This document shows, piece by piece, positions 61,181 to 64,000 of a stretch of 64,000 nucleotides of DNA. Both the position numbers and the translations under genes were made by a program. The notes beneath the pieces were generated by a model. That model was not told where the DNA came from and searched no databases. It was given only the letters and a program-made list of their open reading frames with translations. Each line of letters begins with the position of its first letter. Positions within the stretch are counted from its first letter, which is position 1. This DNA is from Planctomycetota bacterium (GTDB lineage Bacteria > Planctomycetota > GCA-002687715 > DRQF01). Location: NCBI GenBank assembly GCA_020639295.1, contig JACKGY010000004.1, forward strand, positions 372,001-436,000. Reading direction: 5' to 3'.

Positions 61181-61614
61181 CTCTGCCGGGTCGCTTCCTG
61201 CTGGTCGGACGCGCGTTCCGCCGCGCGGGCTTCGCATCCTAAGCGATCGGGGGCCCCCTCGGGAGAGCGAGGCGCCGACCGCGAGAGCGCTCTCGCGCGG
61301 CAAAAAAAAGGAGCCTCCCGGATCGTTCCGGGACGCCCCTTTCTCGAGCCGCGACCTGACGGCGCCGACGCTGGCCGACCGGAGGTTCCGGGATCGAGGC
61401 CTCGACGGCGCCGGGCGCGGTTCCAACCCAAACGCTCTCTCTGACCGGCGACCGTAGCGGCGGGGAGGGACGATCGCGGCCGCGGCCCTTGAAACCGGCC
61501 GACCCGGGCGATCGTGGAGCCTCGAGGGCGCCTTTGGTATCGTCTGCCGTCCTCCTCGGCATGGGCCGGGGCGGCGACTCCCCGAACAGGATCCGTCCGA
61601 ATCGAGACCTCCCG
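61181..61614. promoter_or_regulatory. divergent region: dnaE leader and HEAT-lipoprotein promoter
   Basis: 434 bases. Contains an 18-base perfect palindrome CGCGAGAGCGCTCTCGCG (61280-61297) and, next to it, a terminator-like element on the dnaE strand (61302-61339). No clear -35/-10 pair was found; TATCGT near 61532 is a possible -10 for the plus-strand gene. The space is unusually long for this compact region. Confidence 0.5.
61302..61339 (-). terminator. terminator-like hairpin with U8 in dnaE leader
   Basis: On the minus strand a stem GGGGCGTCCCGG / CCGGGAGGCTCC (61339-61328 with 61321-61310, mismatches at two positions) with loop AACGAT is followed by eight T (61309-61302). It lies 122 bases upstream of the dnaE ATG, in the direction of dnaE transcription, so it would act as an attenuator or end a short upstream transcript. 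Confidence 0.6.
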
Positions 61615-62640
61615 ATGCGCATCTCGTCGATCTTCTTCCTTCTCGTCGTCGCGCACCTGGCCTCCGCCTGCGAGAGCAGTGGCGGCCGCGCCGACACCGG
61701 CGCCGGTGCCCGGGGCGACACGCCGCGGCTCGAGGAGTCCCGATCCCAGGGGGCCGGACTCTGGGACATGCTGGACGCCTCGCGCAAGGAGAAGGAGAAC
61801 CGGCTGCGTCTCGAACGAGCCCGCGAGGGGCGGATGCGTGACGAGGTGGAGAAGGGCATGGCCCAGGTGCCGGCCGACCAGCGCGACAAGATGATGCTCT
61901 GGTGGGGCGAGTTCCTGCGCGGCGATCCCGGCTGGGTCCAGCATCGCCACGACTGGCGGAGCTTCGGTCCGGAGGCGCGCGAGATCCTGGTCGAGAACCT
62001 GCTCATCGCCATGGTCAAGGCCTACGAGCAGAACAACGGTGTCGTCTACCGGCGCGCCCGATCCGAACTCTACGAGCTGCCGACGGAGTCGACGCCCTAC
62101 CTCGTCGCCGGCATCGCCGAGCGGATGGGCGACGCGGCGGTGCGGATGCACTGCGTCGAGATGCTCGGCCTGATCGGTCGACCGGCCCTGCCCGCGATCG
62201 GCAAGACCTATCGTTCCCGGTCGCCGGAGATCCAGATCGAGCTGCTCAACGCGGTCAAGGAGATGGGGCCCCTGGGCGCGCCGGACTCGGTGGCCTTCCT
62301 CGAGAAGGCGCTCGACGACGCCGACGACTACCGGGTCAAGCTGGCGGCCATCCAGGCCCTGGGCACCAGCCAGGACCGGCGCAGTATCCCGGTGCTGGTA
62401 CGGTGCCTCCGCGACGACGACGTCTCGGTACGCAAGTTCGCCGCCGGCAGCCTCGGCTACTTCAAGGGCACGGAGCCGGTGCCGGCGCTCATCGACGCGC
62501 TCGAGCGGGCCGAGTCCCGCCGGGCCGCCGGCAACCGTGAAGGCGAGGTCGCCGACAACTGCCGCAACTCGCTGGTGATCCTCACGGGTCAGCGGTTCCG
62601 GCGCGCGAGCGAGTGGAGAAGGTGGTGGAACGCAAGGTGA
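61615..62640 (+). CDS. HEAT-repeat lipoprotein
   Basis: 341 residues. A lipoprotein signal (ISSIFFLLVVAHLASAC, lipidated Cys18) is followed by a short acidic linker, a helical part (about 40-110) and HEAT-like repeats at about 155-320 (MGDAAVRMHCVEMLGLIG, YRVKLAAIQALGTSQDRRSI, VSVRKFAAGSLGYFKG). Expected as a membrane-anchored periplasmic scaffold. ATG 61615 is chosen because the lipobox follows it; a longer frame is open to 61489. Its stop overlaps the next gene. Confidence 0.82.
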   Translation: MRISSIFFLLVVAHLASACESSGGRADTGAGARGDTPRLEESRSQGAGLWDMLDASRKEKENRLRLERAREGRMRDEVEKGMAQVPADQRDKMMLWWGEFLRGDPGWVQHRHDWRSFGPEAREILVENLLIAMVKAYEQNNGVVYRRARSELYELPTESTPYLVAGIAERMGDAAVRMHCVEMLGLIGRPALPAIGKTYRSRSPEIQIELLNAVKEMGPLGAPDSVAFLEKALDDADDYRVKLAAIQALGTSQDRRSIPVLVRCLRDDDVSVRKFAAGSLGYFKGTEPVPALIDALERAESRRAAGNREGEVADNCRNSLVILTGQRFRRASEWRRWWNAR

Positions 62641-63215
62641 CGAAGCTTCCCCTCGACTGGGAGCACACCCTGAAGAAGCCGGAGGCCACGTGCGCGGCGA
62701 CCGGTCGCGTCTTCGAGCCCGGCGACGAGTACGTCAGCTTCCTCGCCTACGAGCCGGAGCTGGGCTGGCAGCGCCGCGAGGTCGCGCCCGAGGTCTTCGA
62801 GGCGCTCGAGGACAAGCCCTTCGCCTTCTGGCGTCACCGGGTCCCGATGCCCGAGGCGAAGAAGCAGCGTCCCCTCGACCTCAACTTCCTCACCGAGTTC
62901 TTCAAGCGCCTGCAGGAGAATCGCGAAGGTCCGGACCATCGCGAGGTCGGCTACATCGTCACCCTCCTGCTCGTCCGCAAGAAGGTCCTGAGCCAGGTCG
63001 GCATGGCCAGCGAGAACGGCGAGGAGTACCTCGAGGTCCGCTTCGCCAAGGACAAGGACGGCAAGGTCCATCGTGTCCTCGTGCCCGAGATCGATGGCGA
63101 CAAGATGGAGATGATCCGCGACGACCTCGGCCGCATCTTCAACCTCGAGGACGGCGCCGCCGCCGGCCCCGAGGAGGCCGCCCCCCTCATGGACGCGGAG
63201 GCCGACGAGGACTGA
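62613..63215 (+). CDS. conserved protein of unknown function
   Basis: Up to 200 residues, not recognised. TCAATGRVFEPGDEYVSF begins an N-terminal motif that may be a small treble-clef-like or zinc-less domain; the rest is mixed alpha/beta (DLNFLTEFFKRLQENREG, VGYIVTLLLVRKKVL) with an acidic tail. No signal peptide. Several GTG starts are possible (62613, 62622, 62625, 62637). The one at 62637 overlaps the lipoprotein stop as GTGA, and GGAG at 62615-62618 favours 62625. Likely co-expressed with the lipoprotein. Confidence 0.72.
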   Translation: MEKVVERKVTKLPLDWEHTLKKPEATCAATGRVFEPGDEYVSFLAYEPELGWQRREVAPEVFEALEDKPFAFWRHRVPMPEAKKQRPLDLNFLTEFFKRLQENREGPDHREVGYIVTLLLVRKKVLSQVGMASENGEEYLEVRFAKDKDGKVHRVLVPEIDGDKMEMIRDDLGRIFNLEDGAAAGPEEAAPLMDAEADED

Positions 63216-63466
63216 GTCCTTGGTTCCGAATTGCCTGATCGATGATCGATCGGGAACACACGGCCCGCTACGGACCTTCGGTCCGTAGCGGGCCGTCGCC
63301 GTTCTCGGAACCCTGAGAGCACGGTCTTCCGACCGAAGAAAGCGCATCAGAAGCGCAATCGACATGCCCTCGAGCCGGCTGGAGAAGCAGACGACGGAAG
63401 GGCAGTGGCTCTGGCCCTGGGCTCCATCCCTGATTGGCGCAGGAGGGGATGCGGGGTCGGCTGCGA
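63216..63466. terminator. intergenic region with long hairpin (63260-63296)
   Basis: A 17-bp perfect stem (63260-63276 with 63280-63296, loop UUC) sits between the convergent conserved protein and upp. It has no U-run, but the symmetry suits a bidirectional terminator. Downstream bases to 63466 show no gene. A GATCGAT repeat is just upstream (63238-63252). Confidence 0.65.
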
Positions 63467-64000
63467 TCAGGCCTTGGGGCCGAAGGCGAGGTCGCCGGCG
63501 TCGCCGAGGCCGGGGACGATGTAGCCGCGTTCGTCGAGGTCGTCGTCGCAGGTGGCGAACCAGACCTCGACCCCCGGGATCGCGGCCTCGAGTCGACGGG
63601 CCGCCTCGCGGTAACCGACCAGGCCGGCGACGATGAACCGGCCGGGCCGGCGGCCCGATGCCACCAGGGCCGCGTGGATGTCGATGATCGTGCTCCCGGT
63701 GGCCACCATCGGGTCGGCGAAGATCACCGTGCGGCCGGCGCAGTCGGCGAGGGCCGAGTAGCCCAGGGCGACCGGGATCGAGCCCGAGGCGTCGGGGCCC
63801 CGGCCTTCGACCCGCGCCGCGCCGAAGAACATGGTGTCGCTGTCGCGGAAGACCTCCAGCATGCCGTCCAGGAAGGGCAGACCGGCCCGGAGCGCCGTGG
63901 CCAGGATCGGCGGCTCGGCCAGGACCGAGACCGGCTTGGTGCCGAGCGGGGTCTGGACCGTTTCAAGGCGGCCGGGAAGGCCGGCGCCGATCTCGAAGGC
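63467..64000 (-). CDS. upp: uracil phosphoribosyltransferase (N-terminus cut by window edge)
   Basis: Pyrimidine salvage: uracil + PRPP to UMP. The visible 177 residues cover the middle and C-terminus; the N-terminus lies beyond the window. PRPP loop VIFADPMVATGSTII and the uracil-binding end YIVPGLGDAGDLAFG are family signatures. Convergent with the conserved protein gene. Confidence 0.95.
   Translation of the reverse strand, partial: AFEIGAGLPGRLETVQTPLGTKPVSVLAEPPILATALRAGLPFLDGMLEVFRDSDTMFFGAARVEGRGPDASGSIPVALGYSALADCAGRTVIFADPMVATGSTIIDIHAALVASGRRPGRFIVAGLVGYREAARRLEAAIPGVEVWFATCDDDLDERGYIVPGLGDAGDLAFGPKA

Noticed and set aside
57875..61444. 1189-residue open frame antisense to dnaE
   Set aside because: A GC-bias shadow of dnaE with a repetitive Val/Leu/Glu/Asp composition and no family match.
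63364..63636. Small plus-strand frame after the long hairpin
   Set aside because: It runs antisense into upp and turns into Arg/Gly-rich noise; no ribosome site.

Overview
This 64-kb window is high-GC bacterial chromosome, almost entirely coding and dominated by core genes. No insertion sequence, prophage, CRISPR array, toxin-antitoxin pair or integrase was seen. The best lineage guess is Planctomycetota. The reasons are two secreted FG-GAP repeat proteins with a C-terminal beta-rich domain, HEAT-repeat secretory proteins, a DUF1570-like HEGFH metalloprotease, two signal peptidase I paralogs with a very long insert, and an unusual EF-G encoded apart from rpsL-rpsG. This is inference from gene content; no 16S rRNA gene is present.

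Layout. 1-7487 (minus strand) is a tightly packed operon: ABC exporter, rph, rdgB, lepA and two signal peptidase I paralogs, joined by TGATG and ATGA overlaps. 7750-11158 (plus) holds a HEAT-repeat exported protein with its own terminator and an exported M28 zinc peptidase. 11159-11490 is a non-coding GC-rich repeat patch. 11491-12788 (minus) is nadC with a ComEA-like helix-hairpin-helix gene. 13220-16066 (plus) has an HU/IHF-like protein, a candidate 24-residue membrane peptide and a MutS2 lacking its Smr nuclease domain. 16071-19468 (minus) has two FG-GAP secreted proteins.

19868-51349 (plus) is the information-processing core: tRNA-Thr(UGU), tRNA-Tyr(GUA), tRNA-Thr(GGU), tuf, secE, nusG, rplKAJL, rpoBC; then rpsL-rpsG; then fusA as a separate unit; then the S10, spc and alpha operons fused into one run from rpsJ to rplQ. 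The usual neighbours rpmG (tuf-secE), rpmD (rpsE-rplO), and map and infA (adk-rpmJ) are absent from their positions, and there is no tuf after fusA. Two good sigma70-type promoters (before rpsL and before rpmJ) share the core TTCATAGAAT, and a third lies before the tRNAs. Several spacers carry strong hairpins: tuf-secE, rplK-rplA, rplL-rpoB, the rpsL leader and the fusA leader.

51520-64000 returns to mixed genes: a DprE2-like reductase and DprE1-like oxidase pair, an ABM-like small protein, a helical protein of unknown role and a methyltransferase-like protein (minus), an exported metalloprotease (minus), dnaE (minus) behind a leader with a terminator-like element, a HEAT-repeat lipoprotein coupled to a conserved protein of unknown function (plus), and the 3' part of upp (minus).

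No wholly new multi-gene system stands out. The most interesting items are the insert-bearing signal peptidase pair next to lepA, the DprE1/DprE2-like pair, the natural S12 Arg88 (a streptomycin-resistance allele position), the Smr-less MutS2, the four-hairpin rplK-rplA leader, and the terminator-like element in the dnaE leader. Start positions quoted here were chosen from ribosome binding sites, overlaps and family N-termini, and often differ from the longest open frame.
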